In this document: positions 10,164 through 19,340 of the stretch, one piece after another
Numbering within the stretch: position 1 is the first letter of the stretch
How the letters are laid out: each line of letters starts with the position of its first letter
Source: Finegoldia magna ATCC 29328
GTDB taxonomy: Bacteria > Bacillota > Clostridia > Tissierellales > Peptoniphilaceae
DNA: 64,000 nucleotides
Assembly: GCF_000010185.1 (NCBI RefSeq)
Contig: NC_010376.1
Location: 682,001 to 746,000, forward strand
Direction: 5' to 3'
The notes under the pieces: generated by a model
Told to the model about the DNA's origin: nothing
What the model saw: the letters and a program-made list of their open reading frames with translations, nothing else
Database searches by the model: none
Position numbers and translations under genes: made by a program

Positions 10164-12785
10164 ATGAAAAATTACGGTTTAAATGAAATTAGAAAAAAAT
10201 TCTTAGATTATTTTGGTGAAAGAGGACATCTTGTTATTAAATCATTTCCTCTTATTCCACAAGATGATAAGAGTCTTTTGCTTATAAATGCTGGTATGGC
10301 ACCATTGAAAAAATACTTTACAGGTGAGAAAAAACTTAAAAAAGACAGAGCAACATCTTCACAAAGATGTATTAGAACAGCAGATATAGATGAAGTAGGA
10401 AAAACACAAAGACATGGTACTTTTTTCGAAATGCTTGGTAATTTTTCTTTTGGAGATTATTTCAAAAGAGAAGCAATTACATGGGCATGGGATTTCTTGA
10501 CAAATGAATTAGAAGTTCCAAAAGATATTTTGTGGGTAAGTGTCTATGAAGAAGATGAAGAAGCTTATAATATATGGGTTAATGAAGTTGGGATTAGTCC
10601 AGAAAGAGTTGTTAAATTAGGAAAAGCTGATAACTTCTGGGAGTTAGATCAAGGACCTTGTGGACCATGCTCTGAAATTCACGTAGACAGAGGATTTGAA
10701 TTTGATCCTAGAGAAGATGCAAAACCAGGTGATGAAGGCGAAAGATTCTTGGAAGTATGGAATTTGGTTTTCACACAATTTAACAAAACAGCAGATGGAA
10801 AATACGAAAGAATTGCTCATCCAAATATAGATACTGGAATGGGTCTTGAAAGAATTACAATGGTTTTGGAAAATGCTGACAACATTTTTGAAATTGGACT
10901 TGTAAAAGATATAATCAAAACTATTGAAGAAATTTCAGGTGTAAAATATAAAGAAAATCACAAGAACGATGTTTCCATTAGAATTATTGCAGACCACGTA
11001 CGTGCTATGACATTCTTAATCTATGATGGAGTAATCCCAAGTAATGAACAAAGAGGATATGTACTAAGAAGACTTATAAGAAGAGCTTGTAGACATGGAA
11101 AATTATTGGGAATAAACGATAGCTTCATAGAAAAAGTTATCGATTCATGTATTAAAGTTTATGAATCAGGATATCCTGAATTAAAAGAAGATAGAGATAG
11201 AATTGTTAAAATAGCTAATGCCGAAGAAAAGAAATTCCAAGAAACTTTGGATTTGGGATTGAATATTTTAGATTCTATGTTGAAAGAAACAGATTCAGAT
11301 GTATTTAGTGGTGAAAATGCATTCAAGTTATATGACACTTACGGATTCCCAATAGATTTAACTAAGGAATTAGTCGGTGAAGTTAATAAGACTGTAGATG
11401 AAGTTCAATTTAAAAAATTAATGGAAGAACAAAAAGAAAGAGCTAGGGGATCAAGAAATGAATCTAATATGGGTTGGTCTTCTGACAAAAAATATGGCGA
11501 AGAACTTCCAGAAACAAAATTTGACGGATATAATTCATTAAAAGATGAAAGTAAAGTTATAGAAATTTACGGTGAAGATGAAAATAATTTAAAAGCCGGA
11601 CAAATGGGTATAATAGTATTAGATTGTACAACTTTCTATGGAGAAGGTGGTGGACAAGTAGGTGACAAAGGAATTATCTATAATGACAATTTCAAAGCTG
11701 AAGTGTACGACACTAAGAAAACAGGAAAGAAAGTATTCTTGCACTACGTTAAAGTTACTGAAGGAAGTTTACACGTAGGTGACAAAGTTACAATAGAAGT
11801 AGATGAACTTAACAGAAGAGATATTATGAAAAACCACTCTGCAACACACTTATTGCATCAAGCTTTAAAAGATGTTGTAGGAGATCATGTTAATCAAGCT
11901 GGATCTTACGTTGATGGAGAAAGATTAAGATTTGATATCACACATTTTGAAGCGGTTTCAAAAGAACAATTAGAAAAAGTTGAACAAATTGTTAATGATA
12001 AAATAGCTTTGGGAATTCCAGTAAAAATTGATGAAATGTCATTGGAAGAATCACAATCAATAGGAGCTAGAGGACTTTTCGAAGATAAATATCAAGATGT
12101 TGTAAGAGTTGTTCAAATGGGAGATTATTCTATAGAATTATGCGGTGGAACTCACGTTAAAACAACAAGTGACATTCAAATGTTGAAGATAATTTCCGAA
12201 TCAAGTGTTGCTGCAGGTGTAAGAAGAATCGAAGCCATAACTGGCCGTGCAGTATACAAATATCTCAAAGAAAGAGATAGGTTGATTGATAATGTTAAGC
12301 ATTCACTAAAAGCATCTAACGAAGACGAAATCACTAGAAGAATTGAAATGAATACTGAGGAAATTAAGGGATTGAAGAAGAAACTTAAAGATATAACAAA
12401 TAAGGATTTATCTTCAAATGTTGATTCAGTTATTAATGATGCTGTAGAGGTTAATGGTACAAAAGTTTGCACATTTGAATTAAGTGGTTTGGACAATAAT
12501 TCATTTAGAGATTTTGGAGAAAATATTAAATCAAAATTAGAAGATGGAGTTGTAATATTAGCTAATTCAGATGAATCAAAAGTATCATTTATAGCTTTAG
12601 TTACGGATTCTTCAGTTAAAAAAGGTGTATTTGCAGGAGATATTGTAAGAGAAGTTGCCAAAGTATGTGGTGGTAACGGCGGTGGACGTAAAGACTTTGC
12701 ACAAGCTGGTGCAAAAGATAGTTCCAAAGTTGATGAAGCATTACAAAAAGGAATTGAAACAGTGAAATCAAAACTTAATGCTTAA
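10164..12785 (+). CDS. alaS: Alanyl-tRNA synthetase
   Basis: Class II synthetase charging tRNA-Ala, with editing. The ATG at 10164 follows GTGAGG and gives [22 protein letters not shown], the standard AlaRS start; the longer frame from 10089 lies inside the permease gene. The 873 residues contain the catalytic core ([30 protein letters not shown]), the editing domain ([16 protein letters not shown] and CGGTHV) and the C-terminal oligomerisation/DHHA1 region ending [17 protein letters not shown]. No T-box precedes it. ireB follows after 12 bases. Confidence 0.98.
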
Positions 12786-12797
12786 AGGAGGCAAAAA

Positions 12798-13064
12798 ATG
12801 GAAGGTAAGGATTTAAACCATACGGTTAGATTTGAAGCATCGAAACTTGAAAAGAAATCAATAAAGGAGACTTTGAAAAAAGTTTACCAAGCTTTAGAAG
12901 AAAAGGGATATGATCCTAAAAATCAAATTATTGGATATATATTATCAGGAGATCCTACTTACATTACAAGCTTTAATAATGCAAGAAATTTGATAAGGCA
13001 AATAGATCGCGATGATTTATTGGGAGAAATGTTAGAAGTTTACTTGAATGAAATAGATAAATAA
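12798..13064 (+). CDS. ireB: IreB family protein (UPF0297)
   Basis: An 88-residue protein of the IreB/YrzL family, typically found between alaS and ruvX. In Enterococcus faecalis IreB is phosphorylated by the PASTA kinase IreK and modulates cephalosporin resistance. Here the N-terminus is MEGKDLNHTVRF; T9 before VRF matches one known phosphorylated threonine, but no second Ser/Thr precedes it. The conserved NQIIGYILSGDPTYITSFNNARN-type region is present. The ribosome binding site is AAAGGAGG. A PASTA kinase and PP2C phosphatase lie at 48-51 kb. Confidence 0.93.
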   Translation: MEGKDLNHTVRFEASKLEKKSIKETLKKVYQALEEKGYDPKNQIIGYILSGDPTYITSFNNARNLIRQIDRDDLLGEMLEVYLNEIDK

Positions 13065-13074
13065 AGGATAATGT

Positions 13075-13098
13075 AGAGCTGTTACTTTTAACAGCTCT
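13075..13098 (+). other. Hairpin before ruvX
   Basis: A perfect 9-bp stem AGAGCTGTT/AACAGCTCT with a 6-base loop, not followed by a T run. It ends 18 bases before the ruvX start. It may be an RNA-processing or attenuating structure rather than a true terminator. Confidence 0.6.
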
Positions 13099-13116
13099 CA
13101 AAATATGTAAAAATTT

Positions 13117-13530
13117 ATGGAAAGATATATTGGACTTGATGTGGGAGATAGGACTATAGGTGTCGCTATAAGTGATCCGTTTTTATTGACTGCCCAATCA
13201 TTAATGACGATCAAGAGAAAAAGTAAAATTGAAGATATAGAAATCATTAATGATATAATTAAAGAGAAAGAGGTCAGTAAAATTATAGTAGGTCTACCTA
13301 AAAACATGAATAATACAATTGGCCCTCAAGCTAAAAAAGTTAAAACATTTGTAAAAGAACTAAGAAAACATACGGATTTGGATATTGAATATGTTGATGA
13401 GAGATTGACAACTGTCAGTGCTACGAGAGTTTTGATAGAACAAAATGTATCAAGAAAAAAAAGAAAAGATGTAATAGATAGTGTTGCAGCGACATATATT
13501 CTGCAAACTTATTTAGATATGGGAAGATAA
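13117..13530 (+). CDS. ruvX: YqgF/RuvX-type RNase H-fold nuclease
   Basis: A 137-residue member of the YqgF family, proposed to be a Holliday junction resolvase-like enzyme and shown in E. coli to act in 16S rRNA 5'-end maturation. The N-terminus YIGLDVGDRTIGVAISDP is the hallmark, followed by IIVGLPKNMNNTIGPQA and a VDERLTTVSA segment; the acidic residues of the RNase H fold (D8, E97-like and a late D in RKDVIDSVAA) are present. No recognisable ribosome binding site precedes the ATG; a hairpin stands there instead. Confidence 0.93.
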   Translation: MERYIGLDVGDRTIGVAISDPFLLTAQSLMTIKRKSKIEDIEIINDIIKEKEVSKIIVGLPKNMNNTIGPQAKKVKTFVKELRKHTDLDIEYVDERLTTVSATRVLIEQNVSRKKRKDVIDSVAATYILQTYLDMGR

Positions 13531-13532
13531 TT

Positions 13533-13775
13533 ATGGAAACAATAAAATTATACGATGAAAATAATAATGAAAAAGAATTTAAAATAATTAATACATTTGG
13601 TATGGATGATGATAATTATTGCGTATTAGAAGATGTATCAAATGGAGAGAATGTTATTTTGAAATATATAGAAAACGATGAACAAATTGAATTTATTGGA
13701 TTAGAAAACGAAAATGAATTAAACGATGCTATCGAAGTATATGAAGATCTAATGAATTCACAAAAGGAGCAATAA
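13533..13775 (+). CDS. DUF1292 protein (YrzB-like)
   Basis: An 80-residue acidic protein of unknown function. The pattern METIKLYDENNNEKEFKII, then YCVLEDVSNGENVILKYIEND and an acidic helical C-terminus, fits DUF1292/YrzB, which regularly follows ruvX in Firmicutes. Two bases separate it from ruvX, and its stop overlaps the fur start by one base. Confidence 0.85.
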   Translation: METIKLYDENNNEKEFKIINTFGMDDDNYCVLEDVSNGENVILKYIENDEQIEFIGLENENELNDAIEVYEDLMNSQKEQ

Positions 13776-14227
13776 TGAACATTGAAACATTAAAAACTAA
13801 ACTAATCAATGCAGGATACAAAGTAACTAAACAAAGAGAAGTAATTTTTGAAGCATTGTTAGAAAATATGGATTCACACCTATCTCCGGAAGAATTAAAC
13901 GAAATAGTAAGCAAAAAAGATCCGGAAATTGGTATAGCTACGGTTTATAGAACTTTATTAATTTTTGAAGAACTTAACTTGGTATATAAGTTAGATTTTG
14001 ATGATAAAAGATACAGATATGAATTAGTGGATGAAGATGAAGATCACCATCATCACCATATTATATGCACTAATTGTGGTAAAGTTGATGAAGTTAAGTA
14101 TGATTTATTAGAAGGCATCGAAAAGCAAATTAGAAAAGATTACAACTTCGATATACAAAATCACGATGTAAAGTTTTATGGGATATGTTCTGATTGCCAA
14201 GAGAAACTTAAAAATGAGGAGAAATAA
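13775..14227 (+). CDS. Fur-family metalloregulator
   Basis: A 150-residue metal-responsive repressor. The winged helix spans about residues 1-80 with GIATVYRTLLIFEELNLV as recognition region. The metal-binding half has HHHHH at 91-95 followed by IICTNCGK (C98, C101) and a second pair C138-x2-C141, the structural zinc site. The five-His run and RYEL context look closer to Fur than PerR, but sequence alone does not settle the metal. Candidate operators stand at 28123 (ahpC) and 60655 (flavodoxin operon). The next gene, rnj, starts directly after its stop. Confidence 0.9.
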   Translation: MNIETLKTKLINAGYKVTKQREVIFEALLENMDSHLSPEELNEIVSKKDPEIGIATVYRTLLIFEELNLVYKLDFDDKRYRYELVDEDEDHHHHHIICTNCGKVDEVKYDLLEGIEKQIRKDYNFDIQNHDVKFYGICSDCQEKLKNEEK

Positions 14228-15895
14228 ATGGCAAAAAAGAATATTGATAAATTAAAAGTTATTCCACTAGGAGGACTTAATGAAATAGGGAAAAATATGA
14301 CAGTAGTAGAATACAAAGATGATATTATTGTCGTTGATTGTGGAATGACATTTCCTGATGAAGAAATGTTGGGGGTAGATATAGTAATCCCTGATATTTC
14401 TTATCTAGAAAAAAATAAGGAAAAGATCAGAGGAATAGTTATAACTCACGGTCACGAAGACCATATTGGAGCAATTCCTTATGTATTAAAAAAATTAGAT
14501 GCCCCTGTTTATGGAACAAAACTTACAATGGGACTGTTAGAAAATAAAATATTGGAGCACAAGTTAAGTTTGAAGTCACTTCATACAGTTGATTACAGAA
14601 AACCAATTAAACTTGGTGCTTTTAGCGTAGAGTTTGTAAAAGTATGTCACTCAATTCCAGATTCTGCAAGTTTAGCTATAACAACTCCTGTAGGAGTTTT
14701 GTTCTTTACTGGTGATTTTAAAATAGACTACACTCCAATTGATAACAATAGAATGGATTTTGGAAGAATAGCTTCCATAGGTAATAAGGGAGTTCTAGCA
14801 CTATTCGCTGATAGTACAAATGTTGAAAGACAAGGTTATACTTTAAGTGAAAAAAGTGTTGGTAAAACTTTTATAAATTTGTTTGACGATGCACCTGCTA
14901 GAATAATTGTAGCGACCTTTGCATCTAATGTTCACAGAATTCAACAAGTTATTTCAGCTGCTGAGCATTTCAATAAAAAAGTAGCTCTTTCAGGAAGGTC
15001 TATGATTAACACTGTTAACGTTGCGCGTGAGTTAGGATACATTAAAGTTGGCGACAAAACTATTATTGATATAAATGATATCAATAAGCATAAACCAAAC
15101 GAAATAGTTCTTTTAACAACTGGTTCTCAAGGTGAACCAATGAGTGCAATGACGAGAATGGCTAATGGTACACACAGAAAAGTTCATTTAGATCCTACTG
15201 ATACAGTTATTTTGTCTGCTACACCAATTCCAGGAAATGATAATCAAGTTAGTTCAGTTATCAATAAATTGATGGAAATGGGAGTTAAAGTTATTTATTC
15301 TTCCTTGGCTGATGTACACGTAAGTGGACACGCTTGTCAAGAAGAACTGAAATTGATGCATTCATTAGTTAGACCTAAATTTTTTGTTCCACTTCATGGA
15401 GAAATGAGACACTTAAAGTGTCATGCAAATTTAGCACTTGATATGGGAATGAAAGAAAAAGATATTGTGATTGCAGACAATGGTAATACAATTGAATTTA
15501 CAAGAAAAAGCATTAATCTTGTCGACACTAAATTTGCAAGTAACATTTTAGTAGATGGACTTGGAGTAGGTGATGTTGGAAATGTTGTATTAAGAGACAG
15601 AAGACATTTATCAGAAGACGGATTAATTGTTGTTGTAATTACTTTGGATGCTAGAAACAAAGAAGTTATAGCTGGTCCTGACATCATTTCAAGAGGATTT
15701 GTATATGTTAAAGAAAATAATGATTTAATGGAAGAGTGCAAATCTGTTGTTCAAAATGTTTTAGACGAATGTTACACGAAAAATATCTACGATTGGTCAA
15801 CTCTTAAACACAATATTAGAGAAACATTAAAGAAATTCTTGTACCAAGAAATCAAGAGAAATCCAATGATATTGCCAGTAATAATGGAGGTATAA
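14228..15895 (+). CDS. rnj: Ribonuclease J
   Basis: Metallo-beta-lactamase/beta-CASP ribonuclease for mRNA decay and rRNA processing, with endonuclease and 5'-exonuclease activity in the family. Of 555 residues, the metal motif HGHEDHIGAIPY is at 74-85, the GDFKIDYTP motif follows, then the beta-CASP part with FASNVHRIQQ, SGRSM and PLHGEMRHL. It begins at the base after the fur stop. A second RNase J is not in this window. The following gene encodes a YlbF-type protein, a family tied to RNase Y control. Confidence 0.96.
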   Translation: MAKKNIDKLKVIPLGGLNEIGKNMTVVEYKDDIIVVDCGMTFPDEEMLGVDIVIPDISYLEKNKEKIRGIVITHGHEDHIGAIPYVLKKLDAPVYGTKLTMGLLENKILEHKLSLKSLHTVDYRKPIKLGAFSVEFVKVCHSIPDSASLAITTPVGVLFFTGDFKIDYTPIDNNRMDFGRIASIGNKGVLALFADSTNVERQGYTLSEKSVGKTFINLFDDAPARIIVATFASNVHRIQQVISAAEHFNKKVALSGRSMINTVNVARELGYIKVGDKTIIDINDINKHKPNEIVLLTTGSQGEPMSAMTRMANGTHRKVHLDPTDTVILSATPIPGNDNQVSSVINKLMEMGVKVIYSSLADVHVSGHACQEELKLMHSLVRPKFFVPLHGEMRHLKCHANLALDMGMKEKDIVIADNGNTIEFTRKSINLVDTKFASNILVDGLGVGDVGNVVLRDRRHLSEDGLIVVVITLDARNKEVIAGPDIISRGFVYVKENNDLMEECKSVVQNVLDECYTKNIYDWSTLKHNIRETLKKFLYQEIKRNPMILPVIMEV

Positions 15896-15896
15896 T

Positions 15897-16235
15897 ATGG
15901 AATATAAGAAAAAAGCTGAAGAATTAGCTCAAATGTTGAATAATTCATCAGAGTTTCAAGAACTTAAAAAACTTCACAAAGATGTTTATAAAAAGAATGA
16001 AAATAATAAAAATATGATAGATGATTTCAAAAAACATCTTTTTGAATATCAATTAAAAATTCAACAAACAGGAAAAGAAGATCCTGAAGATGTAAAAAAA
16101 CTTCAAAATTTACAAAATATCATTATGACAAATCATGATATTGCAGCTTATCTACAAGCAGATGCAAGATTTTCTATGATTTTAAAAGATGTTTACGATG
16201 CATTAGAAAGTGGCATAAAATTAGAAGATGAATAG
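15897..16235 (+). CDS. YlbF/YmcA family protein
   Basis: A 112-residue, highly helical protein. The N-terminal KAEELAQMLNNSSEFQELKKL and the later ILKDVYDALESGI fit the YlbF/YmcA (DUF964) family. In Bacillus subtilis YlbF and YmcA act with YaaT to direct RNase Y to certain transcripts. Here it sits one base after RNase J, which suggests a role in RNA turnover. It overlaps trmR by 8 bases. Confidence 0.85.
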   Translation: MEYKKKAEELAQMLNNSSEFQELKKLHKDVYKKNENNKNMIDDFKKHLFEYQLKIQQTGKEDPEDVKKLQNLQNIIMTNHDIAAYLQADARFSMILKDVYDALESGIKLEDE

Positions 16236-16872
16236 TATTGTAAATGAACACCTACAAGATTATTTAAGACAATTATCAAAAAGTAACGATGAAACTATCC
16301 TAGAGTTAGAAATATTTGCAAAGGAAAATCATATACCAATTGTTGAACCAGAGGTTAGACAATTGCTGAAGATAATATTACTAATGGAACAACCAAAGTC
16401 TATTTTAGAAATAGGCACAGCTATTGGTTACAGTTCGATTATTATGAAAAAAACTTGTCCCGATGCAAAGATTATTACAGTCGAAAATTACGAAAAAAAT
16501 GCAAACTTTGCAAGAGAAAACTTCAAAAAGTATGGATATGACGATATTCAATTAGTCTTTGGTGATGGATATGAAGTTATGAAAAACATGGACACAAAAT
16601 TTGACTTGATATTTATCGATGCTGCTAAAGGACAATATATAAAATATTTTGAAGAAGCTGTACGATTAGCTAACAAAAATTCTGTTATTGTATGTGACAA
16701 TGTTTTGTTTAGAGGAATGGTATGCGAAAAAGAATTCTATGAACATAGACACAGAAAGATAACTATAGTTAAGAGATTAAGAGAATTTTTAGAAATTATT
16801 TCGGATAGTTCAAAATACGATACAACTATCATTCCAATCGATGATGGAATGAGCATAACTAAATTAAAATAG
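16228..16872 (+). CDS. trmR: tRNA 5-hydroxyuridine methyltransferase TrmR-like
   Basis: A 214-residue class I SAM-dependent O-methyltransferase. Motif I is EIGTAIGYSSIIM, then the acidic VENYEKNANFARENF, and the family's FIDAAKGQYIKYFE and VCDNVLFRGMV. This arrangement fits YrrM/TrmR, which methylates 5-hydroxyuridine at the wobble position of tRNA. The next gene is a U32 peptidase-type protein (TrhP family) that makes the 5-hydroxyuridine substrate, which supports the call over a generic catechol O-methyltransferase. It overlaps the YlbF gene by 8 bases and is followed by a terminator. Confidence 0.88.
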   Translation: MNSIVNEHLQDYLRQLSKSNDETILELEIFAKENHIPIVEPEVRQLLKIILLMEQPKSILEIGTAIGYSSIIMKKTCPDAKIITVENYEKNANFARENFKKYGYDDIQLVFGDGYEVMKNMDTKFDLIFIDAAKGQYIKYFEEAVRLANKNSVIVCDNVLFRGMVCEKEFYEHRHRKITIVKRLREFLEIISDSSKYDTTIIPIDDGMSITKLK

Positions 16873-16874
16873 CG

Positions 16875-16907
16875 ATAGTCGGAAGTCTGTGATTTCCGAC
16901 TATTTTT
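16875..16907 (+). terminator. Terminator between trmR and trhP
   Basis: A perfect 10-bp stem ATAGTCGGAA/TTCCGACTAT with an 8-base loop and a TTTTTG tail. It probably lowers rather than abolishes readthrough, since trhP begins only 12 bases after it. Confidence 0.85.
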
Positions 16908-16918
16908 GAGGAGATTAA

Positions 16919-18145
16919 ATGAAAAAAGTTGAATTATTAGCACCTGCCGGTGATTTAGATAAATTAAAAACAGCCATTGATTATGGTGCAGATGCAGTGT
17001 ACATGGCAGGTCCAGACTATGGATTGAGAACTGCATCTAAGAACTTCACAATAGAGGATATGAAAGAAGCTGTAGATTACGCTCATAGTAGAGGCAAGAA
17101 AATATATATAACAATGAATATATTAGCCCACAATGATGATTTGGAAGGAATTGAAGACTACATTCAAAACTTGATAGATATAAATGTAGATGCTCTTATT
17201 GTTTCTGATCCAGGTATTTATTCTATTATAAGAAGTATTAATAAAGATGTTGAAGTCCACATGTCGACACAAGCTTCTGTAACAAATTTTAGAACAGTAA
17301 AATATTGGATGGATCAAGGCATAAAGAGAATTGTATTGGCTCGTGAATTGTCATTGAAAGAAATTCAAGATATCAAGAAAAATATTCCTGATTCCGAATT
17401 GGAATGTTTCGTACATGGAGCTATGTGTATGTCTTATTCAGGAAGATGTTTATTGAGTAACTACATGACTGGAAGAGACGCGAACAGGGGAGACTGTGCG
17501 CAAGCATGTAGATGGAAGTACAGACTTGTTGAAGAAAAAAGACCAGGAGAGTATTTTCCAATTGAAGAGGATGAGAAGGGAACTTTTATTTTCAATTCAA
17601 AAGATTTGTGTATGATAGAACACTTAGATAAATTAATTGCAGCAGGAATTGATAGTTTAAAAATAGAAGGTAGAGTTAAGAGTCAATATTATGTAGCAAC
17701 GGTTGTTAGAAGCTACAGAATTGCTATCGACAAATACTACAATAATGAATTTGATGAACCAACAGCAAAGAGACTTTTAGAAGAAATTAAAAAAGTTTCT
17801 TACAGAGATTTTACTACAGGATTTTTTGAAAAAAAACCTGATGAAAATGATCAATTGTACGAATCATCATCTTACATTAGAAAATACGATTTTGTAGGTT
17901 TATTATTGGATTATGATGAAGAAAGTAAAATTGCTACTTTTGAACAAAGAAACAGAGTTTTCAAAGGTGACGAAGTAGAAATTTTTGGGCCAGAAGATGG
18001 ATTTATTACTACAAAAATCGAAAAAATGTATGATGAGAAGATGAATGAAATTGAAGTAGCTAATAAAGCTCAACAAATTTTTAAAATTAAGATTGATCAA
18101 AAACTTCAACCAAATTCGATGATGAGAAAAAAGAGCGATAATTAA
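16919..18145 (+). CDS. trhP: U32 peptidase-family tRNA hydroxylation protein TrhP
   Basis: A 408-residue protein of the family once called peptidase U32, now known (TrhP/YrrO) to be needed for 5-hydroxyuridine at tRNA position 34. The N-terminus ELLAPAGDLDKLKTAIDYGADAVYM is diagnostic, with the U32 signature about residues 160-180 (ECFVHGAMCMSYSGRCLLSNY) and Cys in DCAQACRWKY that could bind an Fe-S cluster. GAGGAG lies seven bases upstream. Only one such gene is present, whereas Bacillus has the pair yrrN-yrrO. Confidence 0.92.
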   Translation: MKKVELLAPAGDLDKLKTAIDYGADAVYMAGPDYGLRTASKNFTIEDMKEAVDYAHSRGKKIYITMNILAHNDDLEGIEDYIQNLIDINVDALIVSDPGIYSIIRSINKDVEVHMSTQASVTNFRTVKYWMDQGIKRIVLARELSLKEIQDIKKNIPDSELECFVHGAMCMSYSGRCLLSNYMTGRDANRGDCAQACRWKYRLVEEKRPGEYFPIEEDEKGTFIFNSKDLCMIEHLDKLIAAGIDSLKIEGRVKSQYYVATVVRSYRIAIDKYYNNEFDEPTAKRLLEEIKKVSYRDFTTGFFEKKPDENDQLYESSSYIRKYDFVGLLLDYDEESKIATFEQRNRVFKGDEVEIFGPEDGFITTKIEKMYDEKMNEIEVANKAQQIFKIKIDQKLQPNSMMRKKSDN

Positions 18146-18147
18146 TT

Positions 18148-18176
18148 TTGGAATGTAATTTATACTATGATATAAT
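18148..18176 (+). promoter_or_regulatory. Promoter directly abutting the HlyD-like gene
   Basis: TTGGAA, exactly 17 bases, TATAAT. The expected start point, about seven bases after the -10, falls on or next to the ATG at 18183. The transcript would therefore be leaderless or nearly so, consistent with the absence of a ribosome binding site. Confidence 0.7.
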
Positions 18177-18182
18177 CAGATT

Positions 18183-19340
18183 ATGAAAACGAAAAAACTT
18201 AACAAAAAAGAAATTTTTATAATTATCATTTCTGTTTTAGTATTAATTTTTATTGTTCACAATTTATTAGGTTTTTTCTTTAAAAGAAACCTTTATCTTG
18301 TGAATGATATTTCCAAAATAAAAAACGAAATAAATGCAAATGCTCTTGTTCTAAAAGATGAGTACATTTATTTAAATGATGTGGATACTAAAGCAGCTGA
18401 AAATGTAAAATATCCTGTAGGATCAAATGTTATAAACATACCAAAAGAAATAAACTCACAAATGAGTACAAAGTATATAGATGACAAATTGAATGATTTG
18501 GAAACAAATCACAGCGATAAAACAACAAGTAATTTTGATATTAAAGATACCGATATAAAATCATTATCAAACTCTATAAGAAATAGAAAATTCGATGAAA
18601 AGTTTTTATCTGAGTATGATAAGAAGAAAAACATCACAGAAGAAGAGTATTTTCATTCAAAAAAAGAATTAAAAATACTAAAACAAGTTCTAAACTCAAA
18701 ATCAACTACCGTTAAGACTACGGTTAGTGGAGTGTTGAAAAACAATGTAGACAACTATGAAAACTTTGTAGGATATAACTCCTCTAGTATATTCGGTAGT
18801 GATTATTATTTGAGAGATATTGGAGAAAACTATAACACTAAAGGTTTATCTGTAGTTGATAGCATGAATTTATCATTAGTATTCGATGTTGAAAGTTCAA
18901 AATTGAATAGAAATTTGAAAAATAACGATGAAATTGAAATCCATGTTGACAAAAATGATTATTCGGCTCATATAAAAGACATAAAGGTAAATGGGAATAT
19001 TATAACTATAGTTTGCGACATGAATGATGGTATTAATAATTTGATGAATAAAAGATTCGTACCTATAACTGTAATTGATAAAAAAACAAAAGTATTCAAA
19101 ATACCAAAAAAATCAATTATTACGAAGGATTCTACACAAGGTGTGTTCATTAAAAAAGAAACAGGAATTATTAAATTTGTAGCTGTAAAAGTTTTAAAAA
19201 CTGACGACAAATTTGCATATGTTTCAACTGGTACTGATGGACAAATCGATGTTAATAACAGAAAAGTAAAAACTCTGGAACTTTACGATTATATCGTAAA
19301 AAATCCAAGGTTTGTTAAAGAGGGGGAACTTTTAAAATAA
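18183..19340 (+). CDS. HlyD-like membrane protein at the sepF locus, function unknown
   Basis: A 385-residue protein with a basic start, one N-terminal transmembrane helix (about residues 11-32) and a long extracytoplasmic part. A short hairpin-like beta region (LVLKDEYIYLNDVDTKA), a helical middle (about 100-180, rich in K/E/N/S) and a C-terminal beta domain (KVFKIPKKSIITKDSTQGVFIKKETG) resemble HlyD/RND adaptor architecture. No efflux pump or ABC gene is nearby. It overlaps yggS by one base and heads a cell-division cluster, so a role in division or the cell envelope is more likely than toxin export. Confidence 0.75.
   Translation: MKTKKLNKKEIFIIIISVLVLIFIVHNLLGFFFKRNLYLVNDISKIKNEINANALVLKDEYIYLNDVDTKAAENVKYPVGSNVINIPKEINSQMSTKYIDDKLNDLETNHSDKTTSNFDIKDTDIKSLSNSIRNRKFDEKFLSEYDKKKNITEEEYFHSKKELKILKQVLNSKSTTVKTTVSGVLKNNVDNYENFVGYNSSSIFGSDYYLRDIGENYNTKGLSVVDSMNLSLVFDVESSKLNRNLKNNDEIEIHVDKNDYSAHIKDIKVNGNIITIVCDMNDGINNLMNKRFVPITVIDKKTKVFKIPKKSIITKDSTQGVFIKKETGIIKFVAVKVLKTDDKFAYVSTGTDGQIDVNNRKVKTLELYDYIVKNPRFVKEGELLK

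Noticed and set aside
12176-12727. Minus-strand 183-codon open frame opposite alaS
   Set aside because: It is a shadow of the AlaRS C-terminal region with no start signals or recognisable domain.
14040-14059. CATCACCATCACCAT run in the Fur-family gene as an engineered His tag
   Set aside because: It encodes the natural metal-binding His cluster directly before the conserved IICTNCGK motif.
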